Positions 22,680 to 33,245 of a stretch of DNA of 64,000 nucleotides are shown here, piece by piece (the stretch's first letter is position 1; each line of letters opens with the position of its first letter). The notes beneath the pieces are model-generated. The model was not told the origin of the DNA. It did not search any database and saw nothing but the letters and a program-made list of their open reading frames with translations. The position numbers and the translations under genes are program-made. This DNA is from Eurosta solidaginis. Lineage: Eukaryota; Arthropoda; Insecta; Diptera; Tephritidae. The stretch covers positions 265,364,392-265,428,391 of the forward strand of contig NC_090323.1 of NCBI RefSeq assembly GCF_040869045.1. Reading direction: 5' to 3'.

Positions 22680-24554
22680 ATTTGTACGATATAAGAAAAA
22701 ATGTTGAAATCCTTTCAGCCAATTCGTGCATAATCGACGAATGGCTGCTGTCGCAAAAATTTTTTTTTAAAGATTCATGTTTGAGGTCCAAAAATGGAAC
22801 TTAAAACTTTTCAAATGGTACAGACCGTTTTATTTTTTGACTAAAAACTTATCGAGCTAACTTCAATCATTTTAAAGCAAGGAAAAATATTATTAAAATG
22901 ATAAAATAAAAAAAATGTATGCCCCTTGTTGTATAGCTCACCATTTCGAGTATTCAATAATACAATTTGACGAAAAAAAGCGACCCTTGTTAAATAATTC
23001 AACCGGACTGTATAAAACCCTCTAAGTACCACTTAGAAGTTTCTTTAACTACCCTGCAAAAACGCTCTCGTCATTCCACGTCATTTGACTAGCTATTATA
23101 CAGTCATAGGTTATATTCCTAGTCACATTTGCATGGGTGTGGGTAAGTTTTATGACCAAAATTTTTTTGTAGGGTAATTATTTTGAAGTTCATACATGGC
23201 TGGTACTTACATGGCCGCCAGAGTACGTACCGTGGGCCTCTGCCGGCGTGGTTACTGGTGATGTTGATTTTGCTGGTGAAATTGACGCTGCTGTTGGTTG
23301 TAGTGCGCGATCTTGGGCGCGCTGTGTTGGTACTGTTCGTGTTGACTTTTACGACCTGTATGGCTTGGTGCTAATTGGGCGTTCGTTGTATTACGCTGCA
23401 GCGTAGTGCTGGCCCTGGAGGCGGAGATTGTGCCGGACGCTGTTCCAAAGATGGTAGTGTATTTCGTAGACGTAGAGAAAGGGGTTTATCTGCGGATACC
23501 AAGGGTTCTCATCACAATTAGTTTAGTGCCGTCTGAATCCGAATCTGAATCATTAGCAATTTCTTCACTAGGTGTGACTGTGAAACGCCGACCTACTTCA
23601 ACTGGATATTCCATACGTTGAGTTTGTGCCAACAAAACACAACCGTTGTAATGTTTATTACCACCCAAAATAGACGAGTAGAAAAGAGGTTTGTTGTTTT
23701 TGTTGTTGTTGTAGCGATTAGGTTACTCCCCGAAGGCTTTGGGGAGTGTTATCGATGTGATGGTCCTTTGTCGGATACAGATCCGATACGCTCCGGTAAC
23801 ACAGCACCATTAAGGTGCTGGCCCGACCATCTCGGGAACGATTTATATGGCCACATTGAACCTTCAGGCCATCCCTCCCTCCCCACCCCCAAGTTCCATG
23901 AGGAGCTTGGGGTCGCCAGAGCCTCGTCTGTTAGTGAAACGGGATTCGCCGCTCGAAGGTGAGGTTGACAGTTGGGTTGGAGAAGCTATATATTGCGCTA
24001 CACAACCCCTTGAATCCCAAAAGAGGTTTGTCGGAATGGACTTTGCGCTATCAACTCTTCCTAGTTTCTGGGCATTTACTTGAATATGTGCACAGCCGGC
24101 GAGGGTGTTTTGCGATTAGTTGAGTATAGTTGGGGATGCGCAGTTGATGTGAGCCATAAAGTTACTGAAGCAGTATCGGTGCTTGACGCCTTTGCTGTAG
24201 ATGTTGTGCAAATAGATATTACACGATCCTTTTGTATAATCGCAGGGCCGCCAAAAATTAGGCTTTTTGTTTTATAAAATTTTTCCGATTAACTGGGCAA
24301 AACTCTTGCTTTTTTCCCGGCCGGAAAAACGTGGCTATCGTTTTTGCTGCTTTTTTTCTAAATTTTTCCACGTCTTCGTTTTACTTGCGGCCGGAAACTC
24401 ATGCTTTTTTCGCTAGTGATCGCCGAATTTTTCTTTTCTTTGTTTCGATACTTTTGTATCGCAACTTTCGCCCCATCCCCAGTAACTAGGTGTGTTCGCA
24501 CGAAAACGCTCCCAAGTGGACCGTAACCGTAGACCATAACAGCACACCGTAACA
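21346..24554 (-). repeat. 5' LTR (3209 bp)
   Basis: Collinear with 8451-11360 except for a SINE at 23695-24018, a longer (AT)n run at 22635-22675 and small indels. Identity looks high throughout, so the insertion is not ancient. About 3 kb is very long for a gypsy-type LTR. Confidence 0.85.
23695..24018 (-). mobile_element. SINE copy A, inside the 5' LTR
   Basis: 324 bp flanked by the 13-bp duplication aaaagaggtttgt (23682-23694 and 24019-24031). The other LTR has the empty site. On the minus strand it starts GGGATTCAAGGGGTTGTG and ends in a CAA-rich tail (GCTACAACAACAAC), so it was inserted by target-primed reverse transcription. It is nearly identical to copies at 50811 and 52731. A GGTTCAATGTGG string resembles a pol III B box, but no clear A box is seen. 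Confidence 0.8.
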
Positions 24555-24558
24555 AGAC

Positions 24559-24803
24559 AATGACATTTGCTTTGACAAATGACATTTTTAAGCACTGAAC
24601 ACACCAAAAACTAAGAAGCGGAAACGGAAGCGGAACGCTGCCAACAGAGTTGCATTGTGATTTTGACTTCATTAGGCATTCGATTAGCTACTAATGAAAT
24701 AATAATAGATTCGAATTTTGTAGGGAAGATTGAGCTCAATAAGCGTCTCCAATGTAGAAAACTGTCTTTATTATTCAATAAGCCGTCTGTGTGAAAACAG
24801 TAT
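24559..24803. mobile_element. Second MITE, right part
   Basis: Continues the element begun at 8147 and ends 'tctgtgtgaaaacagtat'. It was separated from its left part by the 16-kb retrotransposon. Confidence 0.7.
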
Positions 24804-25186
24804 TACCGTATCGTAGCCAACCAATTGGTTTTTAGTTAAAGCTGCAGACATTGGTGCTTTATCAGTAACCGTATCGGTAACCTTATAACCTTATATGATT
24901 CTCATAAGGTTGGTCGAATCAGCTGTTAAAAGGTTACCGATACGGTTACCGAAAAAGCACCAATGTCTCCAGCTTTAAGCTTAACCGGTAACCGTATCGG
25001 TAACCTTTTAACAGCTGATTCGACCAACCTTATGAGAATCAATGCAATCGATTATTGGTGCCGCTAAGGTCGTAACCGTATCGTAGCCAACCAATTGGGT
25101 TTTGGTTACCGTCGTAGCGATAAACAGCTGATTACGTTAGGGATACGACTACAGCGATACGACAAACGGCACCAATGACAGCAGCT
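24804..25186. mobile_element. Cluster of 'agctggagacattgg' MITE pieces
   Basis: 24804-24836 is the remaining part of copy 4. 24838-24977 is a palindrome of two inverted left halves. 24983-25186 is a nearly full copy lacking its first bases. The junctions carry 'tttaa'. Confidence 0.75.
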
Positions 25187-25190
25187 TTAG

Positions 25191-25270
25191 TAACATGCAA
25201 ATGCAACAACAATGTGATCCATATGCCTCGTGTTCCACGTGGATCACATTGTTGTTGCAATTGCATGTTA
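25191..25270. repeat. 80-bp near-perfect palindrome
   Basis: 'taacatgcaaatgcaacaac' and 'aatgtgatcc' are mirrored by 'ggatcacattgttgttgcaa' and 'ttgcatgtta' around a loop of about 20 bases. It probably belongs to a MITE. The sequence right after it recurs inverted at 7554-7590. Confidence 0.75.
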
Positions 25271-25578
25271 AATATCTATCCGTATCTGGTTCATGTGTCA
25301 TTGGAACACGAGGTGTGTGAATCACCCAACTCAATCGTTTTCAGATAATCTAACGATTATTTTACTATTTCTATTCCATTTCGAGGCCCTCTGCCGTAAC
25401 ATTAATGTTTCTTTCTTGGTTTGTTTTGATGTGTTCTTTATTACGACTTTGCTGTGTCGAAACTCGGCTTCAAGGTTTTAATTTCGCACAAAAACTTCTA
25501 GAATTTCTAAAAAGAATTTGTACTTAAAAAGTGTTAAATTTATTATATTAACAAAAATAGCGTAAAGTAATTGGTGCT

Positions 25579-27020
25579 ATGAATTTACTAGAACTGCCAG
25601 ATTGTGTTCTTATGGAAGTATTTGAATTCCTTAGTTATGAAGAGGTATCCAAAATTCGATTGGTGAGTACGGAGCTGTTCAACATATTAAATTTTTTTTT
25701 GCAAAACGGCAATATTTCACTTTATTGAAATTCAAGGTCTGCCGAAGGATAAACCAAATTTGCCAACAAGTTTTAAATGGTGGATTCAGTCGTGCCGTAC
25801 GTCAACATTCCACCATTTTTAAACGCATCAAATCCATGCTGCCGCGCAGAGAATCTGAAAGACGGTAAATGCATCTAAATTTAGTGATACATATATGTAT
25901 CGGATTTTAAAAAGTAATCATAAGATTGTTTATAATAATAGGAATCACAGCTTAGCGCGTCATGCCGATATTCTCACATCCATAGAGACGCGCATTTCCA
26001 TGCTTTCAATGACATATTGCAAGTATATTGATCTCAATTTATGCTGCTTCATACCCGGACGTGTGTTAGATGAAATTTTTAAAATACTCGCATTGGTATC
26101 AAAAACGCGCAAAACTCTTAGACCACATGAAGTGCTTCAGGAGTTACGCGACATATCATCCATGGCTATTGAACATTTTGACGAGAAAATTGCAAACCTT
26201 CTTAAGTCATATGTTGATGCCAGTAGCAGCAGTAGGAGATCTGGCGGTATTGACACTAAACGTATTGCATCAAGTAGTTCAGGTTTGGGTAGTATAAGTT
26301 TTAGTGTACAGCCAAGCGGTTCTAGTTTGTGGCCACAATCGAGTGGTACGCCAAAAATGTGGACACGTACACCTCCATTGCTCAACAATACCTGCAATGA
26401 TACTGCATGTGAAACAATTCTTAATCGCATGGCAGCGCTAATTAATATGAAATCACCACAATCAGATAGTTCAGACTCTACAGATTGGGACTCCTTATAT
26501 GCAGCATTAGGTTGCTGTGGTGGTAATAGATCAGTAGCTGGGAGCAGCGCAAACATTGAGGATCAACAAAGTCGTCATGGTTGTCCTGAAGCCAAAGCAA
26601 CAATGGCTAAGTTCAGAAAACTTGAGTTGGAATACAAAAACGGCGTACAAAGGGTCTGTGCGCATTTGGAATTAATATTTCTTGTTAAATTTTTGATAAT
26701 AAAATGAATTGCAGATGAACCGGATGCAACAGATACAAATTCAGCAATCCCGACGTCTACAATATACAATGAATACTATTACAACGTTGAATACTCAAAT
26801 AACTGAACTTAAAAAACGATTAGAAGATTTGGATGCAAAGAATCGTGAAATATCAGCCAATATTAAACAAATTAATCCATCTGCTGGAGAATCCAGTAGC
26901 ACCACAGCGTCACCCACTGATGCCATACCTACTGCCAGTGTGGATACAGATAATGCACTGCTAGCAGATGATAGCGAGGACTCAACAGGTCCATCAGCAT
27001 CCAAAAAGCGTCGTTGCTAG
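25579..27020 (+). CDS. Fbxo28: F-box protein FBXO28-like, 4 exons
   Basis: A substrate-recognition subunit of SCF (Skp1-Cullin-F-box) ubiquitin ligase. Coding exons are 25579-25662, 25737-25864, 25942-26653 and 26715-27020, all with GT/AG borders, giving 409 aa without a stop. The F-box is at residues 1-45 (LPDCVLMEVFEFLSYEEVSKIRL, split by intron 1 after RL). The FBXO28 signature follows: LPRRESERRNHSLARHADIL, then YCKYIDLNLCCFIPGRVLDEI and HEVLQELRDISSMAIEHFDE. The C terminus has a coiled coil (TLNTQITELKKRLEDLDAK) and a basic KKRR end. Human FBXO28 is about 370 aa; the extra length is a Ser-rich linker. The start is the first ATG before the F-box. Nuclear or cell-cycle roles are known for the vertebrate protein only. 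Confidence 0.9.
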
Positions 27021-27812
27021 ACACTGCAGTGAAGAAGAAGATAAAGGAAATCTGGTGGAGATGCTTAATTAAGACTTTTTTTGAAATATTGATATTTGCG
27101 AATATAAATGGTATTATTACACTTCCGCATAATAAGAACGTATGCTTGCACATGTTCATATATAATGTATTTACCAGATAAATGGATTACTATGCGAACA
27201 AAATATAGTCGGTTTAGTTTAGCTTAAAAGCGTGTACATACTTATGTACATATGTTCGATGTTTTATCTCTTGAGTAGTATTTGTCAATGGCAGAAGTAA
27301 CGCACTAACAAATTTTATGTGGAAGATCAAAACATTTTTTCTAAACTATGTTCTATGAAGGTGTCAAGCGGGAATCGAGAAATTGATACTTATTGAGACA
27401 AAACTTAAAATACATAGAAAACTTATTGGGATTTTGTGAATACCTATGTAGCTATAACTTCAAATGTATTTTGTAACCTTGTTTAAATATATTCACTTAT
27501 GCCTATACAAATATGATTGATTTTGTACCAAGTTGTAGGAAAAATTCAAAGAGAAGCTCGGCCTAAATCTTCCCGGAGCTATATTGTACCTCTTTTTTTT
27601 TTAGACGTTTAATCCATCTCAATTGCTTCGTGCGATAATCTTGCATCATCTTCAATTTTCACTTCACAATAACCAGCGAGGTCCCCTACAAACAATATGA
27701 AAGCCAGCCTATATCCAACTTGGTTTTCACTGAATAATTTGTCTTAAGATTACACGGAAAACCAAACAATATGGTAGATTTAGTTTTTTGCTTTTCTGGT
27801 CAATTTATAACA
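27021..27812. other. 3' flank of the F-box gene
   Basis: AT-rich, holding the expected 3'UTR. A fragment of the dispersed 'agctcggcctaaatctt' repeat lies near 27552-27580. No other gene is seen. Confidence 0.4.
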
Positions 27813-28081
27813 TTTACTAAGGCTTACTTAGGCTCTTTTGACCATTAGCGTTTGATGCAAATAAGAACAACTTATTTCACCATTCCAACCCAACGTTTCG
27901 CTAGTCTCTATAGCTTTTTCAAGGGTGATATAATTTGACTATTTAAACAATTTTGTTAGAACTCAAACTATTTTCGGTACCATCCCATTTTGGTATCATT
28001 GTCATACAGAATGGTGAAATAACTTATTTTTATTTGCACCAAACGCTAATGGTCAAAAGAGCCTAAGTAAGCCTTAGTAAA
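27813..28081. mobile_element. MITE with about 75-bp TIRs
   Basis: The left end 'tttactaaggcttacttagg' and onward 'ctcttttgaccattagcgtt' is mirrored at the right end (finishing 'aagccttagtaaa'). The non-palindromic centre is about 115 bp. No ORF. The TSD is not obvious. Confidence 0.75.
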
Positions 28082-28269
28082 TCGTATATTTCTGTTTCAG
28101 TTGGTAGTTTGGATTTATTTTAAGAGTGAATAAAGAAAAAAAAGTTAAGTGAAAATTGGAAAACTCGTTAAAACCTTCCATGTAATTTATAGAAGATGTC
28201 TAATTTTTACTGAACTTCTTATTTTATATTTCGTCTTTACGGCTATGTTTACAAGTATTTTTTTCACTG

Positions 28270-28500
28270 CTGCTGCTGTAGCGATAAAGACACGCCCCAA
28301 AGGTTTTGGCGAGTGATCGATATTGATGACCCTTTGCTGGGTATAGATCCGGTACGTTCGTCAGCACCGTTAGGGCACCAGACGGACCATATCGGGAACG
28401 ATTTAATACGAGCACATCGAACCTTCTGGGACATCCCAAACCAACTCTCTAGACCTATGAGGAACTTGGGGTTGCCAGAGCCTTGTCTGCTAAGTATGTG
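28270..28500 (-). mobile_element. Old, diverged SINE copy
   Basis: Aligns with the SINE at 23695-24018 (tgtagcgataaagacacgcc, gatccggtacgttcgtcagc, atcgggaacgattt, aggaacttggggttgccaga) with many substitutions. The tail here is CAG/CAA on the minus strand. It lies upstream of the LINE but is a separate element. Confidence 0.65.
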
Positions 28501-28587
28501 TATGATACATTCATTTTTATTATGACAATTAATTGCCTTACTGTAGCCGTTCAAGTAACATTCGTCATCGACATCATAACAGGAACT

Positions 28588-30219
28588 TCAAAAAAGGAAA
28601 GTGGGAAGAATATACATAAATCTGCAACAGACAGCAGCTTTGCTGCCCTCCCTATCCCGACTGATGCCCGCCAAGGGGAGCGTGCCTTCCGTAAGGTCAT
28701 TGAATCCGCCTCGGCACATTTCATTCACGCCGGGAGAATTCCCGAAATCCGGCCCCACTTCCCGGCGGAGGCCGCGAGCTTGGCGAGGGAATGCGACCTT
28801 ATAAGTCAGCTTGATCCAGGCGACCCCCAAATAAGGGATATAAATCAGATTGCTTGTGGACGAACACAAGCGGGCGAAATGGGAAGAGCACCTAAGAGGT
28901 TGTAACCTCTCTACCGGTGTAGGTAAACTTTGGTCCACCGTAAAGTCCCTATCGAATCTGACTAAGCACAAAGACAAAGTTTCCATCGCCTTTGGCGATA
29001 AGGTGCTGTCGGATGCGGAAAAATGCGCGAGCGCTTTCTGCCGACAATATATAATGCATCCTACGGTCGACAAAGATAGACGGAGAGCCAATAGACACGC
29101 ACATAAACACAAATTCAGCGCGTCACCAATCACCATCAGCGCTAGAGAGGTTGAGGACGCCATTGGTCGCGCTAAACCATCCAAAGCAGTGGGCCCAGAC
29201 GGCATAGCCATGCCGATGCTTAAAAACCTAGGGAAAGAGGGTTTCAAATATTTAGCGCATGTCTTCAACCTGTCTCTCTCCACCTTTGCCATACCCGAGA
29301 AATGGAAAATGGCCAAGGTGGTCCCGCTACTAAATCCTGGGAAACCAGCTAACGTAGGTGAGTCATATCGTCCGATATCTCTCCTATCGCCAGTGGCAAA
29401 GACGCTTGAAGCCATTTTGCTCCCTTATTTCCAAGCACATTTGCAGCTAGCCCCTCATCAGCATGGCTTGAGAAAACTCTATAGCACTACCTCCGCGCTA
29501 AATGTCATTAGCACCCAGATAAATTGCGGTTTGAATCAATACCCCCACCATAGAACAGTACTCGTAGCGCTAGACCTATCAAAAGCCTTTGATACGGTCA
29601 ACCATGGCTCATTACTGCAAGACCTGGAAGGGTCTACCCTTCCCCCATGTCTTAAATGGTGGACCGCAAATTATCTGGGTGGTCGGCAGGCATCGGTGCA
29701 ATTCAGAAACGAAACATCAAAACCAAGGAGAATTAAACAAGGGGTGCCACAGGGTGGTGTCCTATCCCCACTTTTGTTTAATTTTTACCTATCTAAGCTA
29801 CCTTCACCACCGGAAGGAGTCACAATCGTTTCCTACGCCGATGACTGCACAATAATGGCCACAGGCCCAGGCCCAGAGATCGATGAGCTGTGCAATAAAA
29901 TAAACGGCTATCTCCCTGATCTCTCCAGTTTTTTCGCCTCGCGAAACCTGGCATTGTCACCGACTAAATCTTCCGCGACCTTATTTACAACATGGACGCC
30001 CCAAATGTCGACCATATTGAACATCCACGTCGATGGCACTACGCTACCGACTGTCCTACACCCCAAAATCTTGGGTGTGACGTTTGATCAGGATCTACAT
30101 TTTGGTGCGCACGCAACCGCAATTGTTCCGAGAATTCAGAGCCGTAATAAAATCCTCAAATCCCTTGCTGGCAGTACCTGGGGAAAAGATAAAGAAATGC
30201 TCATGACCACATACAAAGC

Positions 30220-30222
<3 letters not shown>
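28588..30222 (+). pseudogene. LINE ORF2, RT part (first half)
   Basis: The reading begins in one frame (AALPIPTDARQGERAF) and shifts near 28860 to a long frame to 30222. RT blocks seen are AVGPDGIAMPMLKNLG, YRPISLLSPVAKTLE, VALDLSKAFDTVNH, IKQGVPQGGVLSPLLFNFYL and the catalytic SYADDCTIM, followed by LALSPTKSSATLF and LHPKILGVTFD. It would copy LINE RNA at a nicked target. The endonuclease and ORF1 are absent, and one frameshift and the antisense insertion inactivate it. Confidence 0.85.
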
Positions 30223-30256
<34 letters not shown>

Positions 30257-30386
30257 CGATCTTGAAGATCTATATAATTTAATAAGGTACAAAGTATTTT
30301 TAATGTTACATATTTGTTTCAATTCATTGAATTTCTTTGACTTCAACTATATAATAATCTATAAAATATTTACTAAATAAATTTAA

Positions 30387-33245
30387 CTACTTTACAGGTA
30401 GCGCTTTACAGTAGCTGTATAATAACTTTCTGAATTTTTTGGTATTATTACAGTTTTTAATATCAATTGGCAGATCATTATATTCTCTAATTCCTTCGTA
30501 GTATATACTTTTTTTATCGAATTCAGATCTCACTACCGGCAAGTAAAAGTTGTTATTGTGTCTTGTTTGATAGCTATGGACCTCTCTGTTTAGTCTGACA
30601 CGTTCACTTAGGTAATTCGGCAAGTTTCCCAACTTTATGTTGTGTATAAACTTCAATGTGTAGTAAGTGATGTTCTGTTTTACACTAAGCCAGTTTAAGC
30701 TGTCTAGTAAATCCTTAATTGGGGTATCATACCGTTTTCTTAATATGAAACGCATAACTTTGTTTTGTTTAATTTGTAGCCTGGATTTTTGCGAATCAGC
30801 TAATGCGAATAGGATTGTAGGACAGTAAATAAAATGCGGCTCGATAATGGATCTATAGACCATTATTTTGTATTGCATACTAATATGCCTGCATGAACGA
30901 AACATGAACCCTATTTTTTTGGAAATTTTCCCTTCGATGTATTTAAGATGTTCATCAAATTTTAATTTGTCATCTATAATTATTCCCAGGTATTTTATTC
31001 GGGTTACTCTTTCTATAGGGGTATTTGCTATTTTTAGCGATACATCATCTTGAGTCACTCTAGACCCCATTATCATCCATTTTGTCTTTTCTATGTTTAT
31101 TTTAAGCATATTTTGGCACAACCACTTATATATTGCCTGTAGGTCCGATTGTATTTTTGAGGCTGCCTCATCAATTGTGTTACCGCTTATAGTCAAAAGT
31201 GCATCATCAGCGAATAATCTTATTTTGCAGTATTTGATACAGTTTTTGATATCATTTATGTAAATTATAAAAAGAATTGCTGCAAGCACCGATCCCTGTG
31301 GCAATCCTATTTCAATGTCCACTTCGGGGGAAATCTTATTTCTTATTACAGTTTTCTGTTTTCTTCCACTAAGGTAACTTTTGAACCACTTAAGCGCTAT
31401 GTTTCTTATGCCAATTTTATACAGTTTTCTTATAAGAATATCTCTGTCTACTGTTTCGAAAGCTCTTTTTAGGTCGAGGAAAACTGAAATTGTAAATTGT
31501 TTCTTCGTTCTACTTTCTTTCCATTCTGCAATTACCAGGTTAAGTGCAGTTTCACACGAGTGTTTTGATCTAAACCCCGACTGCTCCTTTATAATAATTT
31601 CGTTTTTATTTAAGTAATCCAGCAATTGGTTCTTAACTACAGTTTCTATTATTTTCTCATCGCTAGGTAAGGTATTTATGGGTCGTATCTCCTCTGGTTT
31701 AATTGTTCCCTTTACTTTTTCCACAGGTACAATTACTGAGGTCTTCCAGCAGTCTGGAAATACACAAAATTGGAAACTTTCATTAATTACACATGTGTAG
31801 GTATATCCTAAGTACTCCATGCTGTCTTTTAATACACCTTCCGTTACTAATTTTTTTCCTCCGTACTTGTTTTTTAATTTCGTTGTAACTCTCATAATTT
31901 CTTCAACATCTATTTCCTTCAATTTAAACACGCTTCTGCTTATCTCCATTTGATTTCCACCTGCTTCGAAGATTTCAATGCTATCTCTGATTCCGATTAT
32001 GCTCTCATTAAAGTAACGGTTTAATTCAGTTGCTATTTCATAGTCATCTTCAATAAGAGCACCATTTATAGAAATTTTTTGAATTTGTGCTACCTCACTA
32101 CTCAAATTTATGGCGTCTTTTAGACATTTCCACATTAACTTTTGGTTATTAGTATTTCTTGAGATTTTGTTTTCCATAAATGTTTTCTTTTTTATTTTAA
32201 CTGCTTTTTTGTAATATCGTTTTATTGTAATATAGTTATCCCAAATATTGGTTCTCTCTGCTATTTTAAATTGTTCATACTTCAGCTTATTCAACTCTGT
32301 TAGTTCATGGTCGTACCATTTATTAATCAATTTAACTTGAACTCGCTTTTTATATGTTAAAGTGGCCATTACGTCATTAAGGATGTTGTTTATTCTTTGG
32401 ACCTTTAGGCTCACTTCGCAGTTGTTTAGTTCAGCTAAGTTGTAAGTTCTAAGGAGATTTACTAAGTGGTCTTTTGCATAGTTATTCCAACACACGCGGT
32501 TTTCAAAGCTTCTCATTTGGTACTTCTTTTGAATTGGTAGTTTGAATGAAATAGTTTCATGATCCGATATTTTATGCGAATCCAAATTCGATACTTCAAC
32601 TTCAGCTTTGTTACTAAAGAGTAGATCTATTTTCGTTTGCGTTGTTTCTGTTATTCTTGTATTAAAATTAATTAATTGATACATTGCTAGTGATTCGAAT
32701 GTCCTAATTAGCTGTCTCGAGTATGTTGTGTGTGTATTGACATTTATATTAAAGTCGCCAATAACGATATTGTTGCCGCTTTCAGAAAAGCAATCTTCCA
32801 TCATCTCATTAATATGTCTTATGAATTCGGCATCACTGGTGTTTGGTGAGTGATATAACGCACAAACCCTCCACTTCGTTATACATCGTATTGTTTCAAA
32901 CACAATACACCATATATTATTACCTATGCTCCTATTGAATATAACTTTGAAATCAATTTTCTTATGAATATAGGTTAAGACACCACCGGTGTGACGACTA
33001 TGCGAGTCGCATCTAATATGATTGAACCCAGCAATCTCCAGTTCCGAGTCATATACATCCTCCGTAGTATGTGTTTCTGCACAAAGTACAATATCTGGAT
33101 TTTCTTCCTCGATCATTATTTCAACTTCATTTTTGTTAGCTGTGATACTATTTGTGTTAAGATATATACATTTTAGTTTATTTTTGGGTTTCTTGAATTT
33201 GTCATTATATATTTTTTGTGAGCTTTCTGCATCTTCATTTAGTTG
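30387..33245 (-). CDS. LINE ORF2: endonuclease and reverse transcriptase
   Basis: Uninterrupted from just after the ORF1 stop to 30387, about 952 codons. The APE-type endonuclease begins at CIYLNTNSI and continues with IVLCAETHT, VIGDFNINVN and SDHETISF. RT blocks are FLDLKRAFETVDRDIL, IGLPQGSVLAAILF and the catalytic LFADDALLTI. The first in-frame ATG (33114-33116) lies inside the endonuclease domain after its first conserved strand. Translation from that ATG would therefore lose essential sequence. No RNase H is seen. It is intact, but the element's ORF1 is truncated. Confidence 0.85.
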   Translation of the reverse strand, partial: QLNEDAESSQKIYNDKFKKPKNKLKCIYLNTNSITANKNEVEIMIEEENPDIVLCAETHTTEDVYDSELEIAGFNHIRCDSHSRHTGGVLTYIHKKIDFKVIFNRSIGNNIWCIVFETIRCITKWRVCALYHSPNTSDAEFIRHINEMMEDCFSESGNNIVIGDFNINVNTHTTYSRQLIRTFESLAMYQLINFNTRITETTQTKIDLLFSNKAEVEVSNLDSHKISDHETISFKLPIQKKYQMRSFENRVCWNNYAKDHLVNLLRTYNLAELNNCEVSLKVQRINNILNDVMATLTYKKRVQVKLINKWYDHELTELNKLKYEQFKIAERTNIWDNYITIKRYYKKAVKIKKKTFMENKISRNTNNQKLMWKCLKDAINLSSEVAQIQKISINGALIEDDYEIATELNRYFNESIIGIRDSIEIFEAGGNQMEISRSVFKLKEIDVEEIMRVTTKLKNKYGGKKLVTEGVLKDSMEYLGYTYTCVINESFQFCVFPDCWKTSVIVPVEKVKGTIKPEEIRPINTLPSDEKIIETVVKNQLLDYLNKNEIIIKEQSGFRSKHSCETALNLVIAEWKESRTKKQFTISVFLDLKRAFETVDRDILIRKLYKIGIRNIALKWFKSYLSGRKQKTVIRNKISPEVDIEIGLPQGSVLAAILFIIYINDIKNCIKYCKIRLFADDALLTISGNTIDEAASKIQSDLQAIYKWLCQNMLKINIEKTKWMIMGSRVTQDDVSLKIANTPIERVTRIKYLGIIIDDKLKFDEHLKYIEGKISKKIGFMFRSCRHISMQYKIMVYRSIIEPHFIYCPTILFALADSQKSRLQIKQNKVMRFILRKRYDTPIKDLLDSLNWLSVKQNITYYTLKFIHNIKLGNLPNYLSERVRLNREVHSYQTRHNNNFYLPVVRSEFDKKSIYYEGIREYNDLPIDIKNCNNTKKFRKLLYSYCKALPVK

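Larger units (their letters stand above)
8451..24554 (-). mobile_element. Osvaldo/Ulysses-like Ty3/gypsy retrotransposon, 16 kb, inactive
   Basis: Two LTRs of 2.9 and 3.2 kb flank a minus-strand gag, protease, RT, RNase H and integrase. The TSD is AGAC. The primer-binding site (TGGCGCCCAACG) matches tRNA-Lys, as in Osvaldo and Ulysses. Subtracting a 3.3-kb DNA transposon in the protease-RT interval (14865-18187) and a 324-bp SINE in the 5' LTR leaves about 12.5 kb. At least four in-frame stops and several frameshifts make it non-autonomous. I see no env-like ORF. The clade assignment rests on PBS, domain order and family resemblance. Confidence 0.85.

Noticed and set aside
26137..26556. 139-codon minus-strand ORF opposite FBXO28 exon 3
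   Set aside because: It is antisense to a clearly identified coding exon and has no domain of its own.
28588..29415. 275-codon minus-strand ORF opposite the LINE RT
   Set aside because: It is an antisense shadow of the RT coding frame on the plus strand.
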